Below are positions 52,368 to 60,237 of a stretch of 60,411 nt of DNA, in pieces. Under the pieces are notes generated by a model. That model saw nothing but the letters and a program-made list of their open reading frames with translations. It ran no database searches and had not been told where the DNA came from. Source of the DNA: Paenimyroides tangerinum (GTDB taxonomy: Bacteria > Bacteroidota > Bacteroidia > Flavobacteriales > Flavobacteriaceae); contig NZ_RQVQ01000022.1 in assembly GCF_003865405.1 (NCBI RefSeq), forward strand, positions 1-60,411, read 5' to 3'. The translations under genes were made by a program, and so were the position numbers. Position 1 is the stretch's first letter, and each line of letters opens with the position of its first letter.

Positions 52368-52647
52368 TGAAGCTGAAGAAATCATCGCTTATCAAGAAAT
52401 GATAATACAGTTACGAAGCCGTATCGAAGAAATACTGAAAAACTATCGTCCTGTAATGAACGGCGAGATTTACCTGTCGGGCGAGGATGTATGCAAACTG
52501 TTACACATCAGTAAAAGAACATTACAGCAATACCGTGATGATAATATTCTGCCTTATATTCAGATAGGGGGCAAAATAATTTATAAGGAAAGTGATATTA
52601 TAAATGTTTTGGAAGAAAATTATATAGCAAAAGGGAGTTTAATATGA
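52351..52647 (+). CDS. Small excisionase-like helix-turn-helix protein
   Basis: The 98-residue product starts at the ATG at 52351; 52345 is an equal alternative, and the frame back to 52303 lies inside the previous gene. Residues about 38-95 form the winged-helix domain, with EIYLSGEDVCKLLHISKRTL, then QQYRDDNILPYIQIGGKIIY and KESDIINVL. It forms a translationally coupled pair with 52059, mirroring the pair at 1709/2088. A terminator follows. Confidence 0.75.
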   Translation: MDLLTNEAEEIIAYQEMIIQLRSRIEEILKNYRPVMNGEIYLSGEDVCKLLHISKRTLQQYRDDNILPYIQIGGKIIYKESDIINVLEENYIAKGSLI

Positions 52648-52657
52648 AGGATAAGAG

Positions 52658-52688
52658 AAAGGTAATCAAATTGAATTGATTACCTTTT
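52658..52688. terminator. Terminator after the right-hand HTH pair
   Basis: AAAGGTAATCAA pairs with TTGATTACCTTT around a 6-base loop and T5 follows. It ends the plus-strand genes and lies 32 bases from the end of the minus-strand gene at 52720. Confidence 0.8.
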
Positions 52689-52719
52689 TATGAATTGCCT
52701 AACTAGTTTCTGCACAACT

Positions 52720-53493
52720 TTACAAATAATTATTCTCTACCAGCCAGGCCGTAATACGTTTTAGTGTAAGTGCATTAGGATCTATAGCTGATGTGTGGAA
52801 ATCAACTTTCTCTTTTTGTAGAATTGATACAACTTTCCTTACATTATCACGAGCTGTAAAAAGTTCAAAATTCTGTGCATTGTTACCACCTGCAAAGCTC
52901 ACTCTGGCAATCATAACGCCATCGGGTACAAAAAATTCGTACATATCCACGCCGTTTACCTGTCCCGTATGGTTAAAGAATCCGATTTGCTCACCACCTT
53001 GCTCAATCGTCTTACCCTCTCTTAGCTCAATCGGTCCTCTTTTATTCCTTGAAACAAGCATGTAATTAACTACCGTTCTCGGTGTCACACCCTTGGATGC
53101 GATCAGGTCAGCTACCTTATCAGCGTTCAGGCTGTCTCCCTCCACAACCTGTCCTTTTCCGATCAGGTTTGCAAATCCTTTCTCCATTCCCAAAGTAGGA
53201 ATGCGGAATATTCCTACCTGATTGGTCGGTACAAAAGTAAAACGGTAATACATACCCATATTGTCATTGGGATCGCTTTGATATTCGGTACTTAATACCG
53301 CAATTACCAACTTCTCACCATTCATAGAATACAGGTTGAAATTTTTGGTAAGTCCAAGGTTTTCTTTCTGTACTTCTACCTTTGCGACGGTTTTGCCGTC
53401 AACGCTTATCATGTTCTTTTTGTATTCAACTTTCTGTGCCGACATAGAAATGGTGATGCAAAGCACAGTCATCAATGTAAAAATTTGTTTCAT
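52720..53493 (-). CDS. Conserved secreted protein of unknown function
   Basis: This 257-residue protein has a signal peptide (KQIFTLMTVLCITISMSAQ) with cleavage near SAQKV. The mature part is mixed alpha/beta with VSVDGKTVAKVEVQKENL-like and MYEFFVPDGVMIARVSF segments; no family was recognised. The C-terminus ends ITAWLVENNYL. Unlike its upstream neighbours it lacks the SHFAFGQ signal block. It lies 17 bases after the next gene on the same strand and is the last gene of the array. It may be a chromosomal or element gene; the boundary is not visible. Confidence 0.6.
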   Translation of the reverse strand: MKQIFTLMTVLCITISMSAQKVEYKKNMISVDGKTVAKVEVQKENLGLTKNFNLYSMNGEKLVIAVLSTEYQSDPNDNMGMYYRFTFVPTNQVGIFRIPTLGMEKGFANLIGKGQVVEGDSLNADKVADLIASKGVTPRTVVNYMLVSRNKRGPIELREGKTIEQGGEQIGFFNHTGQVNGVDMYEFFVPDGVMIARVSFAGGNNAQNFELFTARDNVRKVVSILQKEKVDFHTSAIDPNALTLKRITAWLVENNYL

Positions 53494-53510
53494 TTGTAGA
53501 TATATTGGGG

Positions 53511-54410
53511 TTATTTCTTATTGTAATAGATTATCAGCAAATCTTTTTCGGTAATGGGTTGATAGGTATTTACTTCTGCTCCTACAATGTTTTTGTTTCG
53601 TAGCTTCTTAAATCTGAATTTCTCTTTTTTGATAATATCAACAGCCTGAACGTATTTTTCTTTTTTGTAATCAACACCAAGCAGCATAATTCCCTCCAAT
53701 GCCAACAGGTTGACTTTGCTGTCATAATCAATTCCATTATTGTAATTGTTCAGATAATCAGTTACCGCTTTTTCTTTGGATGAAATTTCTATAATTTCCG
53801 GTCTTCCCAATCCACAGATGCCAAAGATTTGAATGTATTTATTCTCTGTTGGATGTTTTTGGTCATATTTAAACTTACCCAATAGTAATTCGGTTTTGGT
53901 TTTAGTGTTTACGGAATTTGAATTGAGTACGGCAAACAGATTGATCTGGTTTTCTATCAAATAGATTCTTTTGTCTTTTGATGTCTGAAAATGTTGAAAC
54001 AAATCCTGCGTTTTGGCTTCTGCAAAAATGGCATTCCAGATAGAATCTTTTTCCTGTTTATTTAAAACATAAGTATTTTTATGGATTGGCGGAATAGATG
54101 ATTCTGGTTCTGGGTATTTACCATTCAAAGTTGAAATGATATTGACGAACGAATCTTTTGCTACCACAAGCGAATTCTGCCCGAAAGCGATATCTGATAA
54201 ACTGTCCGAAGGATTCTTCAGATTTAAAATAGTTTTTCCGAAGTTCGGACAACAAGCACAATTTACCTGACAGCAAATATGACTATGAGCACAATCGCGT
54301 GAAGACAATCGAAGTTTATCTTCAAAATTTATGGAATCATTCTGCCCGAAACTAAAATGCGACAGGGAAAGAAGGATAAGCAATGTGAGTATGTATAGTT
54401 TATTCTGCAT
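53511..54410 (-). CDS. Secreted cysteine-containing protein of the FAFGQ-signal array
   Basis: This 299-residue protein has a signal peptide with the array motif LSLSHFSFGQ. A cysteine cluster follows (DCAHSHICCQVNCACC, residues about 39-54), which could bind metal or form disulphides. The rest is helical and unrecognised. Its start overlaps the end of the next upstream gene by 11 bases in the arrangement ATGCAGAATAA, so translation is coupled. It is the only member of the array with the cysteine cluster. Confidence 0.62.
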   Translation of the reverse strand: MQNKLYILTLLILLSLSHFSFGQNDSINFEDKLRLSSRDCAHSHICCQVNCACCPNFGKTILNLKNPSDSLSDIAFGQNSLVVAKDSFVNIISTLNGKYPEPESSIPPIHKNTYVLNKQEKDSIWNAIFAEAKTQDLFQHFQTSKDKRIYLIENQINLFAVLNSNSVNTKTKTELLLGKFKYDQKHPTENKYIQIFGICGLGRPEIIEISSKEKAVTDYLNNYNNGIDYDSKVNLLALEGIMLLGVDYKKEKYVQAVDIIKKEKFRFKKLRNKNIVGAEVNTYQPITEKDLLIIYYNKK

Positions 54411-54900
54411 TATTCATTTTAATTTTTATGAGTTCGTTGATTGAGGTTTGAGAACCATAATAAAATCCTTTTCCTATATAATCTACTTCAAAAGTTCCGT
54501 CCTCCTTGTTTCTGTATATATGCAAGTTAGGCGTATTAAAAGAAAACATAATTTTCTTACTGAAATCATATTTTATATATGGCAATGATGATGAAACAAG
54601 ATAAAACATATAAATTTTATCCTCTTTTTGAGAACTAAAAACAATTGTAGGAAAAGACGGAGCTGCCCACCACTCGTGATCCGCTTTCAATATTAAAGAG
54701 TTTGAAGACAAGTCAGTTTCAAAATGTATTTTGTTGAATTTACTGCGATCCGTTTGAGAATAGAATACTTCAATATGCTCAACAGAAATATCCTTATCAA
54801 AAGTTATTTTTAGATTTATTAATCCACCATCATTAGTCTGCCCGAAAGCAAAATACGATAGAGAGACAAGAATAAGGATTATGTATAGTTTATTCTGCAT
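54400..54900 (-). CDS. Secreted protein of the FAFGQ array, tandem copy A
   Basis: This 166-residue protein has a signal ending SYFAFGQ. The mature part is beta-rich: INLKITFDKDISVEHIEVFY, HEWWAAPSFPTIVFSS, MFSFNTPNLHIYRNKEDGT and FEVDYIGKGFYYGSQTS. It aligns along its whole length with the next upstream gene (54890), so the two are a recent tandem duplication. Overlaps of 11 bases on both sides have the same sequence. Function is unknown. Confidence 0.65.
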   Translation of the reverse strand: MQNKLYIILILVSLSYFAFGQTNDGGLINLKITFDKDISVEHIEVFYSQTDRSKFNKIHFETDLSSNSLILKADHEWWAAPSFPTIVFSSQKEDKIYMFYLVSSSLPYIKYDFSKKIMFSFNTPNLHIYRNKEDGTFEVDYIGKGFYYGSQTSINELIKIKMNNAE

Positions 54901-55399
54901 TATTCATTTCAATTTTTATGAGTTCGTTGATTGAGGTTCGGGAACCATAATAAAATCCTTTTCCTATATAATCTACTTCAAAAGCTCCATTCTCCTTGTT
55001 TCTGTATATATGAACGTTAGGCGTATTAAAAGAGAATAGAATTTTCTTGTTGAATTTATCTTCTACATAAGGTGGCGAATATGATGAAACGAGATAAAAC
55101 ATAAAAATTTTGTCTTTCTGCGGATAACTAAAAACAATTATTGGAAATGAAGGAGCAGCCCACCAATGATGATAACCTTTAATATTCAAAGTGTTATCGG
55201 TATTGTCTTTAGTGTAGTACATATTTTTAAAATCACTGCCATCATCTTTTACGTAGTACACGTCAATATCCTTTATTGAAATTTCCTTATCAAAAATTAT
55301 TTTGAGATTTATTGTTCCGCTGCCGTTAGTTTGCCCGAAAGCGAAATGCGACAGGGAAAGGGAAAGGAGGAAAAGGATTATGTATGCTTTAGTTTTCAT
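54890..55399 (-). CDS. Secreted protein of the FAFGQ array, tandem copy B
   Basis: This 169-residue protein is the close paralogue of the gene at 54400. It has INLKIIFDKEISIKDIDVYY, HHWWAAPSFPIIVFSYPQKD, LFSFNTPNVHIYRNKENGA and the same ending IGKGFYYGSRTS...IEMNNAE. The first 20 residues are instead closest to those of the gene at 55389 (MKTKAYIILFL). This suggests exchange at the signal-peptide boundary. It is unrecognised beyond the array. Confidence 0.65.
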   Translation of the reverse strand: MKTKAYIILFLLSLSLSHFAFGQTNGSGTINLKIIFDKEISIKDIDVYYVKDDGSDFKNMYYTKDNTDNTLNIKGYHHWWAAPSFPIIVFSYPQKDKIFMFYLVSSYSPPYVEDKFNKKILFSFNTPNVHIYRNKENGAFEVDYIGKGFYYGSRTSINELIKIEMNNAE

Positions 55400-55865
55400 A
55401 GCTATGTGTTTTGAAAAAAGAATGAGTCCTATTAAATTTTGCTTTTTGCTTACCTGCTTTAAATTTTTTGAAAATGATTTCTGTATAAGACTCTTCTACA
55501 GGTTTTTCGGTGTGCATTAATTCAATTTCGTTCGTCTTTTTGTTTTTTCTGTAAATAATCGTTCTTAAACCGTTCTGATGAATTGCAGAACAAGGTCTGC
55601 TAAATTGTTTTGTCAATACAAGTTTATTTCTATTGCCGATTTGAACAAACTCACTATCGTTAGGAATTTCTAATAAGCTGAAATCTTGTATATAATATTC
55701 TAAATCTATTTTCCCAAAATCTTGGTCTTCAATAAAAAAACGATATTCATATTTTATCGTATCTACTTGTTCCAAAGCTATACGATAACGACAAACCGGT
55801 CCCTGCCCGAAAGCAAAATGTGATAGAGAAGTAAGGAAAAGGATTATGTATGCTTTAGTTTTCAT
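55389..55865 (-). CDS. Secreted protein of the FAFGQ array
   Basis: This 158-residue protein has the signal MKTKAYIILFLTSLSHFAFGQ (hydrophobic core 5-17). The mature part is GPVCRYRIALEQVDTIKYEY followed by a small beta-rich domain with RKNKKTNEIELMHTEKPVEE and a basic C-terminus. Its plan resembles that of the gene at 55862 (a cysteine soon after the signal, then RKKKKTGKIDLMYADIANPR-like strand), so the two may be distant paralogues. It overlaps the upstream gene by four bases. Confidence 0.62.
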   Translation of the reverse strand: MKTKAYIILFLTSLSHFAFGQGPVCRYRIALEQVDTIKYEYRFFIEDQDFGKIDLEYYIQDFSLLEIPNDSEFVQIGNRNKLVLTKQFSRPCSAIHQNGLRTIIYRKNKKTNEIELMHTEKPVEESYTEIIFKKFKAGKQKAKFNRTHSFFKTHSYEN

Positions 55866-56374
55866 TTTATGATGGATATATTATTATAATTAGAAGAATC
55901 TTTTATATCAATGAAAGTTTCAGATGTCCTTTTGCCTTTCTTGAATTTACTAAACTCTATTTTCATTCCGCATCTTGGATTTGCTATATCTGCATACATT
56001 AAGTCTATTTTACCCGTTTTTTTCTTTTTTCTAATTGCTATTACAGTTAATGGTCTATCATTAGGAACAACAAAGTTTACAAGCCAACTATCCACAAATA
56101 AAGTGTTACCTTTTTCTGATTTTAAATAGAAAGATCTTTCTCTGCCGGAAAAATTTGGAGCATACATATTTCTGTCCCATCCATAAAGCTCAATGGATTT
56201 TTTAATATCCTGAAAATTGGGTTTCTCAGGTTCATTTAAAAGAATGAATTTATAATCATATAATTCGCTGTTTACTTTTCTGATAGAAATATCAAAATGA
56301 CAATCTGGACTTTGCCCGAAAGCAAAATGCGATAGAGAAATAAGGATAAGGAATATGGATAGTTTAGTTTTCAT
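55862..56374 (-). CDS. Secreted protein of the FAFGQ array
   Basis: This 170-residue protein has the signal KTKLSIFLILISLSHFAFGQ. The mature part starts SPDCHFDISIRKVNSELYDY and has VPNDRPLTVIAIRKKKKTGK, then IDLMYADIANPRCGMKIEFS. It is similar in plan to the gene at 55389. It lies 9 bases after the upstream gene. No known family. Confidence 0.62.
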   Translation of the reverse strand: MKTKLSIFLILISLSHFAFGQSPDCHFDISIRKVNSELYDYKFILLNEPEKPNFQDIKKSIELYGWDRNMYAPNFSGRERSFYLKSEKGNTLFVDSWLVNFVVPNDRPLTVIAIRKKKKTGKIDLMYADIANPRCGMKIEFSKFKKGKRTSETFIDIKDSSNYNNISIIK

Positions 56375-56383
56375 TGTTTAGAC

Positions 56384-56896
56384 TTATTTCTTTTGAACAA
56401 TTATTTCTACAGGTTTGTATAGTCTCCTGCCACTGTATGTATGATAATCTTCGTTATGATAATTTCCGCACAAATGAAATTTATCTACTTCGTAGAGTTT
56501 AATAAGTTTATAATAGGGAAGATGATATTTTGAAGTATTTCCAGTTTCTTCGATTTTTAAATAATAATCTTCAACAGAAAAATTAACACCACAGACCCAT
56601 ACATAATTATCTTTTGCAAACGGATATCTTATTTCTTTTGCATTTTCAAAATTGTTATACTCGGTGCTAGATTTTTCAGGATTTTGCCAGAATACAATTT
56701 CATTGTCATTTCTGTCCAAAACATTATTTCCCTCACTATCTACAATTGTGACTTTTAAATTTGGTATGTTATTTAAATTTTCTTTTTCGTGAATAGTAAC
56801 TACTATGATTGATGCAAAATCATAAGCACAATGTTGCCCGAAAGCGAAATGCGACAGGGAGATAAGGAAAAGGAATGTGAGTAATTTAGTTTTCAT
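56384..56896 (-). CDS. Secreted protein of the FAFGQ array
   Basis: This 170-residue protein has the signal KTKLLTFLFLISLSHFAFGQ. The mature domain starts HCAYDFASIIVVTIHEKENL and looks like a small beta-sandwich, with KVTIVDSEGNNVLDRNDNEI and EIRYPFAKDNYVWVCGVNFS; the C-terminus has LCGNYHNEDYHTYSGRR and EIIVQKK. Carboxypeptidase-regulatory-like folding is possible but not sure. It overlaps the upstream gene by 11 bases. Confidence 0.62.
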   Translation of the reverse strand: MKTKLLTFLFLISLSHFAFGQHCAYDFASIIVVTIHEKENLNNIPNLKVTIVDSEGNNVLDRNDNEIVFWQNPEKSSTEYNNFENAKEIRYPFAKDNYVWVCGVNFSVEDYYLKIEETGNTSKYHLPYYKLIKLYEVDKFHLCGNYHNEDYHTYSGRRLYKPVEIIVQKK

Positions 56897-57485
56897 CTTG
56901 TAATTCTAATTTAACGAGTTTGTTCATTCTTCTTAATTCGTATTCGTCTTTTCTTCGTTTATGTACAGATTTATCTGCTTTTACTTCAATGATTTCATAA
57001 GGAGAGGAAATCTTTAATTTACCGCCTGCTATATATCCATTTAAGAACTCTGAAAGAGCAATCGTTCCTAAATCATACTTTTGAAAACTTCCTTTTGCAT
57101 TTTCAAAATAAACAGGAACCAACTTAAAGAATTTTCTTTTTTCATTATTTCGTAAATCGTGTTCTAAATTTACTTTTAGATAAATTTCGGGACACTGTAC
57201 ATAATGTATATCACTTTGACCACCAATGCTACCATATCCTATGGTTATCGTGTATTCATTTTTGGAAGTGTCAAATTTTAGTTTGCTACCGTTATAACTT
57301 GCTAAAGCATAATAACTGTCTTCGTACAATATTTCAAAATCTAATAGTTTACTTTGTTTTTGGTCTTTTATATCAGTTATATCTACTTTGAATTTAACCT
57401 CAAAGCTCCAAAAAATACCGTCCTGCCCGAAAGCGAAATGCGACAGCGAAATAAGGAAAATGGTTATGTATAGTTTAGATTTCAT
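56886..57485 (-). CDS. Secreted protein of the FAFGQ array
   Basis: This 199-residue protein has the signal KSKLYITIFLISLSHFAFGQ. The mature part (DGIFWSFEVKFKVDITDIKD onward) is beta-rich with ITIGYGSIGGQSDIHYVQCP and a charged helical end (HKRRKDEYELRRMNKLVK). It is not recognised. It overlaps the upstream gene by four bases. Confidence 0.62.
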   Translation of the reverse strand: MKSKLYITIFLISLSHFAFGQDGIFWSFEVKFKVDITDIKDQKQSKLLDFEILYEDSYYALASYNGSKLKFDTSKNEYTITIGYGSIGGQSDIHYVQCPEIYLKVNLEHDLRNNEKRKFFKLVPVYFENAKGSFQKYDLGTIALSEFLNGYIAGGKLKISSPYEIIEVKADKSVHKRRKDEYELRRMNKLVKLELQDEN

Positions 57486-58381
57486 TTGATTTGAGATACT
57501 ATTGATTTTAATTTACTATCGTTAATGTTGGGGTTTATGGTTTCGTAATTTTCATTCATCTGATAACGAAGCTGTTTATAGATTTTTTCATACTTGGGTA
57601 ATTCATTGTAGTTGTACTCTTTCATATAATAAATTAGTTCTGTGAGATAAACAAAAGAATTTTCTTTTAGCTCAGCTCTGTCATTGTCCTTTTCATTTTT
57701 ACTTCTAAAGTATAAGTCAAAACTATCTCCACAATGCTGTTTCAGAAAAGCTATCAATTTATTGGTTTTATTGAAATATTTAAACAAATCCACTTTTTGG
57801 CGGTATTTGTTATTTGGATCGTTATAAGCGTAAAATTTATTCTTTTCTGTCTCCAAAATGGAATTTATCGTTTCCAATGCTTTATCGTAATCTTTTTTCA
57901 AGGCATAAATTTTGAAAAAGTAAAATTCGATTTCTGTTTCCCAATCTTTTGAAACAGGAATGTTCCTTTTTATATAGATCAAGTCTTCATATGCCTTGTC
58001 TAACTGTAAAGTACTTCCATAAAAAAGCATTCTTAACAGATAAAAATCGAATGGATTAAGTTGGATTTTTTTTGATATAAAGGCATTATCATAAATCATT
58101 TCAAAATCTTCATTATACTCTTTACAATCTATTTTTTCACAGGTTATGACATTTGGATAATGTCTAAAGACATCATTGAACTGCTCGTTACCTTTATCTC
58201 TCATTAACAAAGCCACTTTCATACCTAATCTTTCCCAAATCAGGTCATAATTCAAAGAATCCGTTTTTAGCTGTTCTGTGATTTTTTCAATTTTTTCGGG
58301 ATAAAACCAAGCCGGGTCTGGTTGCCCGAAAGCGAAATGCGACAAGGAAATAAAGAATAGTAATGTGAGTAGTTTTCTCAT
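57482..58381 (-). CDS. Secreted helical (TPR-like) protein of the FAFGQ array
   Basis: This 299-residue protein has the signal RKLLTLLFFISLSHFAFGQ. The mature part is helical with TPR-like pairs (TLQLDKAYEDLIYIKRNIP, YALKKDYDKALETINSILE). This differs from the beta-rich smaller members. It overlaps the upstream gene by four bases (ATGA type). Confidence 0.65.
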   Translation of the reverse strand: MRKLLTLLFFISLSHFAFGQPDPAWFYPEKIEKITEQLKTDSLNYDLIWERLGMKVALLMRDKGNEQFNDVFRHYPNVITCEKIDCKEYNEDFEMIYDNAFISKKIQLNPFDFYLLRMLFYGSTLQLDKAYEDLIYIKRNIPVSKDWETEIEFYFFKIYALKKDYDKALETINSILETEKNKFYAYNDPNNKYRQKVDLFKYFNKTNKLIAFLKQHCGDSFDLYFRSKNEKDNDRAELKENSFVYLTELIYYMKEYNYNELPKYEKIYKQLRYQMNENYETINPNINDSKLKSIVSQIK

Positions 58382-59103
58382 TTTCTTTCAGTTTCGTTAA
58401 TGTAATTAATGAGTCTTTTTGATGGTTCGGTTCTGTTATAATCAAAACCCGAATCATAGTGTACATATGGAGAAATCCGTAGCAGTTCTTTGTCATTTAC
58501 TTTATATAGTAAATTCAATGCTTCGTCTTTTAATCCTTTTTTTAATTTTATCTGTGCCAACCTTAATCTTGATGCGTGGATAAACCTTAACCTATTATCT
58601 TGAATTTTTAAGCCTTCTATAAATGTAAAAATACCCTCCGCTTTTTCGGTTTCATTAATTGCCTGAAGCCACTTGGCTTCTGCGTACTTTACTTCTAAAT
58701 TTTCAAATGAAATGGTATCATTCAGCTCAATATTTAATAGCTCAAAGCCTTTGGCTACCTTTTTAAAAAAATCGGGTTGTCTGGAATAGTTGAATGATCC
58801 GAGTAATTCCCATTCGTTATCCGTTTTTTTATTAAAATCAGCCTGTTTCAAATTAATTGGATGTACAACAAAATCAATACGATACCTATCAACATCTATC
58901 CCCTCTTTATCCAGATAGCCCATTGTAATTATAAGAAGTGATGCTTTGAATTTCGCAGGATCAATCTCATCTAATGTGTGATTTTCTATGTATTCGATAG
59001 CAGGATAAAATTCCACGTACATAAAATACTCCTCGGGTCCAATACGTTGAGCATTCACGTTGAGGAAAGAGCATATTGAAATTAAAAGTATCAGATTTTT
59101 CAT
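58378..59103 (-). CDS. Secreted helical protein of the array
   Basis: This 241-residue protein has the signal KNLILLISICSFLNVNAQR, different from the FAFGQ block. The mature part is helical with TPR-like repeats at about 145-205 (LQAINETEKAEGIFTFIEG, RLAQIKLKKGLKDEALNLL). It overlaps the next gene by four bases and follows the LRR gene by 9 bases. Confidence 0.62.
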   Translation of the reverse strand: MKNLILLISICSFLNVNAQRIGPEEYFMYVEFYPAIEYIENHTLDEIDPAKFKASLLIITMGYLDKEGIDVDRYRIDFVVHPINLKQADFNKKTDNEWELLGSFNYSRQPDFFKKVAKGFELLNIELNDTISFENLEVKYAEAKWLQAINETEKAEGIFTFIEGLKIQDNRLRFIHASRLRLAQIKLKKGLKDEALNLLYKVNDKELLRISPYVHYDSGFDYNRTEPSKRLINYINETERK

Positions 59104-59112
59104 TTTGTGCCG

Positions 59113-60237
59113 TTATTTTACAAGTTTTCCGTTATTAGAAATATCTCTTTTTGAACCTTTACTTTCAAGGTCAATTTTTAAATAATCATTGTATTTAATG
59201 TATAATTTGGGAAGTTTTTCAAGTTTTTCTATTGGTTTAATAGTTTTTATTCCCGTAGAAGAAATAGATAATCCTTGTTTTAGATTTAAGTTTTTAAGGT
59301 CAAATTCTTCCAATGCAGGAAGTGCCGTTAATGATAAATATTCCAAGCCTTTACAAGAATAAACGGCATCAATATTTTTCAATTTTGGATTATCGAAAAT
59401 TCCAATATTCTTAATGCTTGTATTTCCTTTAAAATCAACATCTAATCTCTCCAAGTTGGTAGTCGCAATCCGGATATATTCAAGATTTTGATAGATTGTC
59501 AGATTGGAAACGGATAGAATATTTCCACTAATTAAAATTTGTTTTAAATCCTTGGATAAATAATCAGGGAACTCTTTTAACTCATCAGGTATGGTTATTT
59601 CCACTCCACCTAATTTTTTTAAAGTGTTCAGATTTGTAAAATCTAAATTATTGTGGACACCATTTAATTTTATATGTGAAATTTGCACCTTTGGGTTGAA
59701 GGTTGGAAATGCTTTTAAGCTACTGCAATCAATGGTAACAAATCTTAAACTTTCTATGTTTTTCAGAGCATCAATATTGTTGATGTTCTTGGAATATTCA
59801 ATATGAAGTGTTTCTAAACCGTTAAAATCTCTAAAGCTCTTTGGTATTTTAGTTCCTGCAAAATTGTGAATACTAATTTCTTTCGCATTTTTAAATCCTT
59901 TTATGTTGGATAAGTCTGTTGTAATGTCATTACAGGAAAAATAGACTTTGTTTATACTGTCAAAAACTATGGTATTAAATTCTTTTGGAAAAGTTTTAGT
60001 ATGAATCTTAAAGGAAAGTTCTTTGTGATTTCTCAGCAAAGCAAGTTTAGAAAAATCGGTAGTTGTTTCATCAATGATTATTGATAAAAGGTAAGTACTT
60101 GGATATTGCCGATTTAGACTTGCGTCATTCTCAAGCAAACGGTCTAAATTGACTGATTGTCTTATATATCCCGGTTGCCCGAAAGCCATTCCCGATAAGA
60201 AGATAAACGATATTAGTATAAAAAGTTTGTGTTTCAT
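59113..60237 (-). CDS. Secreted leucine-rich-repeat protein
   Basis: This 374-residue protein has a signal ending SGMAFGQ. Irregular leucine-rich repeats of about 22 residues cover most of the mature part (LSNIKGFKNAKEISIHN, FNGLETLHIEYSKNINNIDAL, KNIESLRFVTIDCSSLKAFP, CKGLEYLSLTALPALEEFDL). LRR surfaces usually bind proteins. Its start overlaps the stop of the next upstream gene (60234) as ATGA. Confidence 0.75.
   Translation of the reverse strand: MKHKLFILISFIFLSGMAFGQPGYIRQSVNLDRLLENDASLNRQYPSTYLLSIIIDETTTDFSKLALLRNHKELSFKIHTKTFPKEFNTIVFDSINKVYFSCNDITTDLSNIKGFKNAKEISIHNFAGTKIPKSFRDFNGLETLHIEYSKNINNIDALKNIESLRFVTIDCSSLKAFPTFNPKVQISHIKLNGVHNNLDFTNLNTLKKLGGVEITIPDELKEFPDYLSKDLKQILISGNILSVSNLTIYQNLEYIRIATTNLERLDVDFKGNTSIKNIGIFDNPKLKNIDAVYSCKGLEYLSLTALPALEEFDLKNLNLKQGLSISSTGIKTIKPIEKLEKLPKLYIKYNDYLKIDLESKGSKRDISNNGKLVK

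Noticed and set aside
54340..58345. Regularly recurring CCCGAAAGCGAAATG blocks as a possible CRISPR or iteron array
   Set aside because: Spacing is irregular (about 470-900 bases), each block codes for the FAFGQ end of a signal peptide in frame, and the intervals are genes.
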